Source: Moniliella sp. 'wahieum' (taxonomy: Eukaryota; Basidiomycota; Moniliellomycetes; Moniliellales; Moniliellaceae). Taken from it: a stretch of DNA of 64,000 nucleotides. Made by a program: the position numbers and the translations under genes. Below the pieces are notes generated by a model that did no database searches, was not told the origin of the DNA, and worked only from the letters and a program-made list of their open reading frames with translations. The stretch lies in the NCBI GenBank assembly GCA_003971905.1, contig RSEE01000003.1:682001-746000 (forward strand), given 5' to 3'. This document shows, piece after piece, positions 32,534 through 42,935 of this stretch. The stretch's first letter is position 1; each line of letters begins with the position of its first letter.

Positions 32534-34278
32534 GCTGCATGCAAATGGCAATGGCCGAACTGGACAATAGTTGGATTGGGTGAGCATGATACATTGAGCA
32601 CTTTTTCCCCCTTACTTTTCCTACGGCTCCTAGTAGGCCCTATCCTCGATCCAACTCTCTGATCTCCGTCCCCCCCCCCCGTACTACACTCCGCACATAG
32701 TAGCACTGTTTCTGCCATAGTGCATAGGCTCTTATTTGCTTCTACTTGTGGAATTGGGCTCGACTCGTGGGATATGAGCGACGAGGAAGTGCTATCGGAT
32801 GATATTCTTAGTGCCTTCGCAGCCTTCGCTTGCTTCTGTTGGAGGGTAGTGCTGGGATTCCCCTGCACCCCTCAGTACTGGATCGGTGACGCTCGCTTAG
32901 CCGGTCAAAAGAGTTCCGCTCGCAGGGCGCGCACGCCCTGCTCGCTTCATCTCGTTTCTCTCTCTCATGTCTCCTTCCCTTCAGACGTTGCTTGAAGACT
33001 TGTGGCTCACTGCCACTTTGCCTTCACCCCTTGTCTGAAGGCTGCTTTTCAGCTGATCCATAGGATCGCGAGTGCTCCCAAGTCGCACTGTAGCAGCTTC
33101 GTCTGCTTCGCCCTGTCAACGTCTATGCCACAGTGCGATGGGGCTTACTAGACAGGAGGGGGCTACCACAAAAAGGGGTCAACCAACAGCCAGTATCCTG
33201 GATCAGTGGGAACCCTTTTTTATCCCACCTTCCATTCTCGTCCCTTCCCACATTTCTTGTCCAAAATAAACTCTTGACCGTTTCCAGCCAATTAGCTGCC
33301 TTATCTTCATATCATCCAACCTCGTCCTCCAGTTTTCCATCCGCTCAGTCGCGCGAGCCTTCCTTCAGCGATGCCGATTCCCCCTACCACCGCATATCGT
33401 GTGGGTTCCTTTCACAGCTACGTCGACACCCGCCCCTACCCAGCTTCAACCCTGGCAGTGTTTGTCCTCCACCGCATCTACCCATCCCTAAGCCCCGGAG
33501 GCTTCAGAAACGTTACTACCCTCAAGCCGGCGCATACGCAGCCTTGCCAAGCGTGTGGCCGCCTCGGCTTCACGCCCAAAGTCTTCTCCTCGACTCGGAT
33601 CCACCAAATAGCCCAAGTTCGAAACCACCGTGAGTCGTCCTTCATCTAAGGGATTGTACCCCACCAAGCTGGGTGAGCCCCCTGGCAGATGGATCGAGAC
33701 TACCACATCCTCAGTACCACCGATCATCCTTGCTCCATCCCCTCTTTTTTAGTTCCACCGATCCCCTTTGTCGCCCCCCCTCTTTATGTCCCACAAACCC
33801 CAATTGCTCTCCACATCTCTTCCTTGCTCCTGCCACGGTTACTCTTTGCACCACTGCTCCCCTTTTAAGGTAGCGGAGGGACACATCCATACGACTCGAT
33901 CATATGCCCCATCGTTGGCGTTGCCAGCCCCCCCCACCCGTCACGCGCGTCACGTGCAGGTCGGCGGGCAGTAAGGTTGCACACTTTTGTTTCCTTACTG
34001 CCATATGGAATTAAAGAGATGAGCTCGATGAGCCGTGCTCGGCGCTAGATACGTGAAGGTTTGGACAATCGTCCGACGAAACTCTAAGCCCTATACTGAC
34101 CCCCCCCCCTCCCCCCCTCTTCACTGTACCTGAAAAAGGGCAAGAAAACGGGATCGCAAAGCCACTTGTATTTAGGGCGCCGTCATTCACAGAGATAAGG
34201 AACCAGAAATGGAAAGACAATAAGGAGATGGGAGTGTGTCGCGACACGTTCCATCCGCGTCTACGTTCAGTTGTTGGA
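32534..34278. other. Spacer with a duplicated gene fragment
   Basis: The main content is the duplicated segment at 32837-33089 (listed separately). Open frames at 33133-33633 and 33371-33649 have some protein-like composition (PTTAYRVGSFHSYVDTRPYP) but no recognisable family. A C12 run is at 32669-32680 and C/T-rich DNA occupies 33690-33870. From 34080 to 34278 lies the 3' flank of the minus-strand hydrolase exon. Confidence 0.45.
32837..33089 (+). pseudogene. Duplicated gene fragment, copy 1
   Basis: About 253 bases align with the reverse complement of 60943-61188. The 5' half is moderately diverged. The last 120 bases, from TCCTTCCCTTCAGACGTTGC to GTGCTCCCAAGTCGCACT, are nearly identical apart from a few substitutions and small indels. 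Here the segment can encode WIGDARLAG, TLLEDLWLT and LPSPLV in different frames, preceded by SDEEVLSDDILSAF. Similarity ends abruptly after GTCGCACT. It looks like a partial copy of the gene at 60284-61189, with no coding continuation visible on either side. Confidence 0.65.
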
Positions 34279-34640
34279 TCAAACGCAGCGCTGGACCAGG
34301 TCAACCAGGTGCGGGAAAATGACCGAGTTGGTCCCCAGCACCACGGCGTTGTCGTGCCCATGGTCCGAGTCAATGAACAGCCGGTCGGGCATTCCGGCCA
34401 GGCTGGTAAACGACAAAATGTCGCCCAGAAGAACCTCGAGTCCACCAGCAGAGACGAAAACATGCTCCTTGTCCGGAAGGATGGGTGTCCAGTCAATGTA
34501 GTCGTTGAAAGGGTTGTACTGCGGCTCAACCACTTGGTGCAGGTTGGGAATCAGCATTGCCCCGGCCTGCCGCACCCCGTTGTCATTGAACAGGTCCGTC
34601 CCGTTGTTGCTTACCCACGTCCCGTTGTGCGCGGTAAGGC
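34279..34640 (-). pseudogene. Orphan C-terminal exon of an alpha/beta hydrolase
   Basis: On the minus strand, a CTTAG acceptor at 34641-34645 is followed by an open exon encoding LTAHNGTWVSNNGTDLFNDN, then PQYNPFNDYIDWTPILPDKE, HVFVSAGGLEVLLGDILSFT and RLFIDSDHGHDNAVVLGTNS, ending at a TGA (34279-34281). This has the layout of the C-terminal third of an esterase/lipase-type alpha/beta hydrolase, with the His of DHGHD as the likely catalytic His. No nucleophile elbow (GxSxG) or oxyanion HGG motif was found in the 1.1 kb upstream. Either the upstream exons were lost or the gene is a truncated remnant. It is a different paralogue from the hydrolase at 56927-58466. Confidence 0.5.
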
Positions 34641-35729
34641 CTAAGGAGATGTGTCGTTACACAAAATTACACGCTAGGGGAAAAACAATGATCAAACAAA
34701 GGCTATACACAGACAGGATCTTTAAGGAAGCAACATGCGACTTCTAGAAGAAAGAGGAAGGAATAATGCAAATGGCGAATGGTTATCTGATCTCTCAGAT
34801 CTGAGCTCAGATCTCAAAGGAACACATCAAAGGAACACAGATCAAAAGTAGGGAAATGTTCTCTAGGAACAACAACAGCCAACAAACACGAAAACGGCCT
34901 AAAGTAATGGACAGGTTCTCCGCCCTTCAGCAAGAAAAACGTAGAAGTCTTCGATCTTCAGTCTGAAGGGAGATCCCACAACGAAAAGGGGACACCAAGA
35001 TCAGGAAACGGGCGTCCAGATCCGGCAAAGAGACTCAATCTTGGTCGCACACAGGTTGATATGGAACAAGTAACAAGGGTGCTTCGTTTAGTCGCAACGG
35101 AGTATAGATATGGATCGTTTTTAGGCGAGCCAGACCACAGTGACCCGTCGTAACAGATGTGGTCTGTGGCTGGCCACGATCGGACTTGGTTGGATTTGGG
35201 AGCGAGCTCTGGGACCGGGGGTAGGGAGGCGGAGAGAGTGAATAAGCTCCGCCAGGCTTGCCAGTCTGTCTTCGCCCGTGAAGTCTTCTCATGGTTCCGC
35301 CTCTCAAGCGCATATCGTGTTCAAAATGGTTATCCCTTGTGCGTCTCCTTCCCTTTTCTTCCTTTTCAAGCTGTGGCACACATGGCTGGACTAGCGTCAG
35401 GGGCGTACATGAAGCGATCTCTGACTGCTTCCTATCTTGCCTTGTACAGTGCAATCGTCCTTAGCTTGGTAGCGTAGCTATACTTTTCAGAGTATAACGA
35501 ACCGCGTAACCGAGATTTATGGCCAGTGTAGGCGTCGCCACGTGTACGTAAGCACAGGTCCTTGGGTGTTGGCATTCAAGCTTCAAACGTTCAACATACA
35601 GGCCCGTTCAACTTGAACGTTCAAGTTCAAGGCTAATCGAGTTCATCGATCATCGATCATCGCGGCCCAGCTCGATTGCGCCCACCACCACCACCACCAC
35701 CGACGCGGGCGCAGACGCTGGCTGCCAGC
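34641..35729. other. Spacer upstream of MON2
   Basis: No gene is supported; the missing upstream exons of the hydrolase fragment would be expected here but are not seen. AGATCT words cluster at 34789-34817 (TCTCAGATCTGAGCTCAGAT). Before MON2, 35568-35632 is an array of TTCAAACGTTCAAC / TTGAACGTTCAAGTTCAAGG words, followed by CATCGATCATCGATCATCG at 35644-35662 and (CAC)6 at 35686-35702. Confidence 0.55.
35568..35662. repeat. AAGCTT / AACGTT / ATCGAT word arrays before MON2
   Basis: CAAGCTTCAAACGTTCAAC, then TTCAACTTGAACGTTCAAGT, then three ATCGAT-centred words. The block ends about 70 bases before the MON2 start codon. Confidence 0.75.
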
Positions 35730-38700
35730 ATGTCCGGGATGCTCGTCGCCGACCTGGCGGTGCTTGCGTCGGAGACCAAGCGCCGCCATCCCGATGTACG
35801 CCACGCGTGCGACGCTGCTCTCTCCGCACTCCGCACCGAGTACGATGCCACCCTCGCCCGCAGTGCCGCCGACACCGCGCCCGATCCGCTCCACAACCTG
35901 CTCCTGCGTCCCATCGTGCTTGCATGCGAAATCAAGTCGCCCAAGGTGCTCACTCTCGGCACAGCCCTGCTGCAGCGGGTTGTCGCCATGCACGTCGTTT
36001 CCGATGCTACCCTCCCAGCTGTCCTCGCGCTGCTCCCCTCTCTTGCCCAGCGTTCGGCCGACGTAGATGCACAGCTCAAGCTGCTCCAGACTGTCGGCTC
36101 GCTCATTACCACCTACCCGCAGATTCACGGGGCCCCGCTTGCCGATCTGCTGCGAATTTGCTTTTCTTACCAGGAGAGCGCTAAGGTCGCTCTTGTGAGC
36201 AGCACTGCGGCTGCCACGCTTCGCTCCGCCATCATGACCCTCCTCGATAAGGTCGTCGACGAGGACGCGCACCTCAATTCCATCAAGGGCGGGGGCGAGG
36301 AAGGTTGGTTCTTTTCTTCTTGCTAGGATTGCCATGCACTAACCTTTAAATCCTTTGCAGCTGCTGCCGCTGCGCCTTTGGCCGCCATGACCCTCACTGT
36401 GCCTGGGCTGGCCGAGGCAGTGACCCTCTTCCCTTGCTCAATGGACGCCTACCTCGTCATCTCTGACTTGAATCATCTCGCCCAAGGCGAGTTTGTCTTG
36501 GCTCAGTTTCTTGATCTACCCACAGCACCTAGGATCACGTTCTGCCTCGAACTGCTCGAGTCTGTGCTGACATACCATGTCAAACTGTTTCAGTCGCCAC
36601 TGTCGTGGGGCGGTGCTCAAGGTACGGTCCATCCAGAGTTGCAGATGGTGCTAAAGGACAAGACCTGCCCTATGCTTATTGGCGCGCTTAGTACCAGCCA
36701 CGGCGTTGAGTTAAGCGGAGGAGGATTGAGCTTTAGTATTCAAGTCCGGCTCGTGCGACTCTTGTACTTGCTACTGCGCAAGTTTTCGAGCGAACTCCCA
36801 ATTGAGGCTGAGGTATTGCTCAACCTACTTCTCAGAATGCTCCCAACCAAGCGGAACCCACGCGACTCATCAGACTCTTCCAGCGGTACAGGCCAGGTAG
36901 GCTTCGCGTTGGCGTGGCAACGCGTTCTGGCACTTGAGGTCTTGAGGAGCTTAACCCACGATCCCCAATTGGTCCTCCATTTTTGGCGGCAGTACGACGA
37001 CAAGAACCTTCCAAAACCGACGACGAACCTGGGACAGAGACGCCTGGCCCGACAGGTGTCGGTTTGGTCAGAAGTCTGGTGGAACATTTACGCGACGTGG
37101 TGCTTCAAGACCCTGGACTGTTGGATCCAGATGTGTTGAGAGACGAGCAGATCAAGAAGCGAACGGATGACAAGCCCAGCACGGCCAACACACTCTATCA
37201 GGCGGCTGCCGGGGTGTTGGGTGGGATCAAAGGCCTGACGGATGATTCCAGCAGGCATCTCCTCTCCGTCACGGCAGTGCCGGCGATGCAAGTGCTGGAC
37301 CAACTGGACAAGTCCGATGCTCCTATCACCTCGCCCGAATATGCCCCCGTCTTGGCTCTTTTTTCGCTTTGCAATGTGACCTGCTGCGTTGCTGAGGAGG
37401 TGAGGGGCGCACGCGACGCGATTCAGCGAGCGAACCCAAGCAGCGCTCTGGCTGTGCCTGGCGAGACTTCGAAAGTCCCTGCTGAGCTCGAGGCGACCAG
37501 CCGGATGGTCGAAGCCGTCTCGCCTGCCCTGGGCTTCGTTTCGGTTTACGCTCAAGACTCGCAGTGACGATGCAGTATTTGCCGAGACGCTGGCCGCATG
37601 GCAAGCTTGGGCCACCGCAGCTGGCTTGCTAGGCTTTGGGACACAGCGGGATGCCCTTCTGGATGCGCTCGCCGTGTACGCTGTGCCAGCTGGTGTGGTG
37701 GCAGCGATGGGCTCTCCCGACAGCCGTGGCCTGTCGGGGCGGAACGTGGCAGCGCTGTTGGCGCTCCTGCGGATACTGGACACTCTCAGCGCAGGCTTGG
37801 GTTCATATTGGGACCATGCTCTGACGACAATGGGTGCTGCCACTTTCGTCTTGCGCGAACACCCGGAGCCTACTACAACTCTGACTACTCTTAAGGCCGA
37901 CTTTCCCCACCCCGCCTTGCCTTTCTCTGTGGCGCCCGTGGACACGGCGACGGAGGTGCCTGTAGTGCTGATTAATGCCACCCCCAAGGCCGTGCACAGC
38001 GCGATTTCCGATATCATTTTCCACACGTCCTCCCTCCCCGACGAGGCCTTGACTCAGTTTTTGTCAGCCGTTGCTGAAGTCAGCGCCGGCGGGTCTGGGT
38101 TCTATCCTGCTGTGGCTGAGGCGGTGTTGAGCTCGCTGGGACTACCGGTGCCCGAGATGGCAAAACGTAAGAAGCCCCTCCACCCGCTCTACGTCGATAC
38201 ACGGGGACACAGCATCTTGCTTCCTTTTCTCGTTCAGGCCTGGCGCCTGAACCGGGATCGCCTCGTGCATGCTCCTCCCGAGAGGGGGTGGAACGTGGTT
38301 GTTGTTCATCTTTTGGAGCAGGTGACCGACGAGGCAATTCCGGTCCGCGTTCGCCTACAAGCCGCAACGCTTCTGGACGAGCTTATGATCACTGCCGCAG
38401 AGCAGAGCGTGGCGCAGGAGGACGAGGAGGAACAGGCACGGATCCAAACTCAGATCCTTCAGGCATTGCGATCTCAGGCTGTGCTGCTTTACCGCCGCGC
38501 GACTGCGGTGGAGGTGGAAATTCGTCAGCTGGCCCTGGAGAGCCTGCACAAGATCCTCGATGTTCGTGGTTCGCAGATGACAGCCGGATGGGCACCCGTG
38601 TTCGACTGCTGCCATGCTGCCTGCAGCGACGGCCCCTCTGACACGCCCAAGGGCAAACATTATACCTCTCCTTCGCTTGTCAAGATGGGCTTTGCCGTGT

Positions 38701-41081
38701 TGATGCAGGTGATGGCGCCACGTTTGGTAGCCCAGTTGACTGACTCGGAGCTGCGGATGGGACTCGAAGTGTTGACCGAGTACATGGCCCAGCATGACGA
38801 TTCAGCTGTCGCACTTTCCGCCGTGGCCGGAGTCGAGGGCGTGGTGGCGGATCTGGACCGCCGTGCGGCGCATACGGCTGCGCCTCAGAGCAGCATGTGG
38901 ACCCATCTCTTCTCGCTTCTCGCGTCATCACCTGCCGTCGATGACCGCCCTGATATTCGCGCGGCAAGCATTAGTACTGCGTTCCAGATCCTGACTACCT
39001 ACGGTGCTTCATTCGCCCCTGCCCTGTGGCAGGAACTCCTACTCTCGATTCTCTTCCCCCTTTTGGGCACCCTGCGAGAGCGGCAACTGACTGCACTCAC
39101 CAGGTGCGGCAGCAGCTTGACACGTCGCGGGAAAAGTCGCGGCGAGGGCGGACTTCAAGCGTGTCGGGTGAGGCGGAGTGGTCACACAAGCTCTGGCCGA
39201 GGCGCGGGAGAGTGCCCAAGCGGCTGTAGCGACACGAGCCCTGGCTCTCCAAGCACTGGGCAAGCTGCTATCTGAAGTGGTATGGACTCTGATCCTTTCC
39301 GCCCCGGCCTTCAGCACGATCTGGGCAGAGCTGCTGCAGCTGATTGATGCAGCCGTACGAGAGGGCCCTGCAGGTGGCCCAGGCGGCTCTTGACGCATTG
39401 GTTCGTGTTGTGGAGGCCGAGCACAGCCCGTCCTGGGAGGCGGAGGAGGAGAAGCAAAGCTTCTTTACGGCTCAACAGGCTGCTTGGGCGTTGCCTCGTT
39501 AATGAGAGACTTGCGGATGCCACTCGGCCGAACGCCTGTGACGCTCACTCACCACGCAGGACAACCTTCTCTCTGTCGTGCGTGCTGTGGGGCATATTAC
39601 ACCCATACTCGGTCGTTCTTTGACCTGGACCGGCTCCGTGCGCTCTTTGACAGTCTGGATGCTGTTCTTCTCTTCAGCCCGCCCGACGTGAACGCAAGTT
39701 TCTCCAGCTGGCGCAGGCGATATGGATGCGCTGTCGCCGCTCCAGGCAGCGGTGCGCACACTGGTCCTCAAACTCGATACGTCCGTCGCTGGTGCCAAGG
39801 CATTGCGCCTAGAGCAGCTGGCTCACTTGGTCTCCCTTGCCTTCCTCCCCGACCTCGGGCCCTTTTCCTACGTGGCGTTGTCCAAGACGTGCCTGAGTGA
39901 CATCCAAGCCCTCTTTCTTGAGTTGCACCGTGTGCCCGAGATATACACCCAGCGGGCCCTCCTTACTGTGCTCGAGACGCTTGCTGTACCGATCCAACGG
40001 CGGTACCGTTGCCCACCAGCGAGCTCGAGTGGTGCGGAACGCCCATTGTGGAAGGAGGCCCTCGTAGTAGCGTGCTATATCTTGCGTCTCGCTATTCCGG
40101 CCTTGGAGGAGCTCGAGCTGGGCGACACGGTGCCGGCGGTATGGGACACAATTGTGATGCTGCTGGAGCGGGCGTTGGAACCCAACTTGGATCAAGAGCG
40201 CCAGACATGCTCAGCTTGGATGCGAACGTGCATGAACACCTGCACGATGACCAGGTGTTGATCTTGTGCTTCTCTCGACGATTGAACGGTGGTGCTGGAT
40301 GCGATTGGCCGCGAGGCAGTCCCAACCGAGACGATTGAGCGGTTTGGCAAGGCGCTGGTGCGGGCCAGTCGCTTGTACCTCCGCGCCGAGCACGATGAAG
40401 AGTGGGACGACCTTGCAACGATTTGGCACACGGAACGCTCGATCCGATCCAGCTCGAGCCCCGGGAACTGACGGCGTACTGGGTGTTGGAATGCTGTTCC
40501 TGGCTTCTAGCACCGGGGGCACGGTACCTGTCCGCCAAGCTGAGCCTTCAGGAGGGGGTACGGCCGCCGCCCGCGCCCGCGTGAGCTTGCATGTGCTCCC
40601 ATTGTTGCTGGAGCGGTGCCAGACAACGTTGCGTGCGTACGAGGCGGATGCCCGCCTGGTCGGACCAGCGCTGCCCTTCGTGCGTGTACGGACCGAGGAA
40701 GTCAACTACCTCCTGGCCCAGCTGGGAGAGATGCACACTGCCCCCGAGGCTGTCGCGCGATTTGCTGCTCTCCCCACGGGAGTCGAGTCGCCGCGCAGTC
40801 ACTTGCTCGCCTTGTATGGCGTTTTGCTCGCGCTTGCGTGTCGTGCCCCTCCCCTTGCCCAAACCGCCGATCTGCGCGCTACGTATTCTGTTCCAGGGGA
40901 AGGACTAACGGCGGTGGGCACCTCGGTCCCCGTGCCACCTCCGACGTTGCCTCCCGATCTACCCTCTGCACTTTTCCATCTCGGTCGGGTCGGACCCGTG
41001 CGGCCCTTGGGCATGGCCCGCCCCGAGTTGCTGGCGCACAAATGTCTTGTGCTTGTCGGTCGTGTGCTGGGCTTGCCTTGA
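35730..41081 (+). CDS. MON2: MON2, Golgi/endosome scaffold related to large Arf-GEFs (frameshifted)
   Basis: Mon2 is a peripheral Golgi and endosome protein with the DCB and HUS helical regions of BIG-type Arf exchange factors but no Sec7 domain; it works with Dop1 and Neo1 in vesicle traffic. The start MSGMLVADLAVLASETKRRH is followed by the DCB pattern HPDVRHACDAALSAL, RPIVLACEIKSPKVLTLGTA and QLKLLQTVGSLITTYPQIHG. An intron at 36304-36360 (donor GTTGGT, branch CACTAAC, acceptor TTGCAG) joins GGGEE to AAAAAP. DAYLVISDLNHLAQGE, CLELLESVLTYHVKLFQ and RLVRLLYLLLRKFSSELP match the HUS side, and GASFAPALWQELLLSILFPL matches the family's late GAHG..W...W..LF.LL block. The reading ends ELLAHKCLVLVGRVLGLP. 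Size (about 1,765 residues) fits human MON2 (about 1,700). Frame changes at about 37050, 37565, 39170, 39480, 39720, 40210, 40440 and 40560. No Sec7 catalytic motif is seen, as expected. Confidence 0.92.
36304..36360 (+). other. Intron in MON2
   Basis: 57 bases, GTTGGT donor, CACTAAC branch site, TTTGCAG acceptor, splitting an Ala codon. Confidence 0.88.
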
Positions 41082-41423
41082 TTTGAATATGGATACCTCT
41101 TTGCATTCACCTTTCGCTTTCGTTTGGCCTCTTGCCGCATCTGTCTGAGGGCGTACCGTATCGGGCACACCGCAGATGGGGGGCGCCCATGCGGTAACAT
41201 AACTTCTACACATCAAACCAGAGTCATACATAGCCATGGGGCATCACGATTGTTTGAGTGTCACATGCCAACCCCCGGAATCAGGGGGGTAAACGGAGGT
41301 GAAGTAGGAGCGAGCATGACGACCACGAGGTAGCAACAGAGACGCCCTGCGCACCGACACGACAATGTGACGCAACAAGCCAATAGTGTCATTTTGGTAA
41401 CAGGGTAGGCGGTTCCCTCCCGC
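41082..41423. other. Convergent 3' spacer between MON2 and eS1
   Basis: Short shared 3' flank of two converging genes; nothing else is recognisable. Confidence 0.6.
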
Positions 41424-42201
41424 TTACACGCTGGCCAGAGGGGTGGGCTCAACAAACTCGGCGCTCTTAACCTTGGCACCCAAGTCCTCAGCACCCACCA
41501 CGTTGGCCGCACCACCGTGAAGCTCAACCAGACGCGACACGTCAAACTTGGGCTTCTTGATGATCTTGACCTTGTGAACGAAAACGTCCTTGAGCGGGTA
41601 AATGCCACGGGTGGACTTCTCAATTTCCCGGCCAATCACCTCCGGAATCAGCTTCTGAACCAGCTCCTTAATGTCGCACGTCTCAATCTCGCGCTTGATG
41701 ATCTGGAACATCTTTTGCCGGATCGCGCGCACCTGGGCCGACTGGGCATAGGTCGTCTTGGACACTGTTGGAGCGGCGCTTGGTAAAGGCAATCACAAAC
41801 AGACGCACAACGTAGCCGTCAGTCAGCTTGACGTCCTGGTGAGCCTCAATCGTCGTCTGCCACTTGCGAACCAGCGAACGGATCTTGTCCGTGGTGAAGT
41901 TCATCGAGTGGAAGTTGGTCAGGCAAGAGCGGCCCTGGACCTCATCCACAACGCAGAGAACTTGCGGAACGACTGCTCCTCGTCCTTGTTCAAGTCGGCC
42001 AGCGAAGCTTCGACAATGCGGCCTTGAGCGAGTCGTTGGCGTTGACCAGACCTTGGGACTTGTTGACAATCGTCTTGCCCACAGTGCGGTTGTCAAAGAA
42101 GGTAGGAGCCCGAATGTCATGCCACACCTTGCGCGACATGGGGTCCACCGTCTTCTTCTTCATGCCCTTCTTGCGAGCTTCTTGTTCTTGCCGATCGCCA
42201 T
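41424..42201 (-). CDS. RPS1: Small-subunit ribosomal protein eS1 (S3A)
   Basis: This is a conserved cytosolic 40S protein near the mRNA exit. On the minus strand the start at 42201 gives [12 protein letters not shown], as in fungal eS1, then [116 protein letters not shown] and [20 protein letters not shown]. The C-terminus [18 protein letters not shown] is followed by the stop at 41424. The length of 259 codons agrees with 255 residues in yeast. No intron is seen. The frame changes about four times (near 42165, 42005, 41955 and 41770), which is not credible for a single-copy essential gene and points to assembly indels. The upstream 0.7 kb spacer would contain its promoter. Confidence 0.95.
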
Positions 42202-42935
42202 CTTGGGTACGGGGCTTGCTGGCGACGAGAGCCACGAGCGAGAGGCGGGCAGCAAGCGAAGTGGATGCAGACGCCAGACAACCCTACTATCGGGACGTAG
42301 GGTTGAGGTAGCACCCCGCAGCAGGAGGCGCACGGCCAGTGTCATTCCCGTCGAAATGCCGCAGCATTCTATTCCGCCGGGCCTACGTGGGCCGCCGTGC
42401 AAATTGAAAGATTGTCATGTTTGATTGGACCGCACCTGAAACGTTCGGGTGGGGTTGGGAGCAGCGGGGCTCCAGCGTTTGTCTTTGTCGACAGCCGAGA
42501 TCAACTCAACTCAACGTTCACCAGCTGGAGCTGGCGGGACGCAGCACCGCTCGGGCGCTGGCGAAGCAGGATATATGATGGCTGGCCAAGCGGCTGTCGA
42601 ATCCACCCACACCACATGCCCGTGGAGGGGGGCGTGGTTGGAGTGTATGACAGCCCTGTTTCTTATCCCTTGCCGACGTGGCCATCGATCGTATTGATCC
42701 AGATGGCCGATGGTAGTACAGATGATGCTGATGATGGATTGGCGAATCGAGTGCTCGTCAGGCATGCTTACTGCGAGAGGACTTCGATTCCGCATTGCAT
42801 TGGGATGGCAACAATGGATGCAGTGGGGAACATTGCAAATATGAGGCCAAAGAATGGCGTTGGACGCTACGTGTGTGTTAGTGTTAGCCCCGCCTCCCCA
42901 CCGGCACAACCGCATACAAGTCCTTCCTCCCCTTT
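42202..42935. other. Spacer upstream of eS1
   Basis: No gene is supported. It should hold the eS1 promoter and the 3' flank of the FHA-domain gene. A GATGATGCTGATGATGG short repeat is at 42721-42737. Confidence 0.5.
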
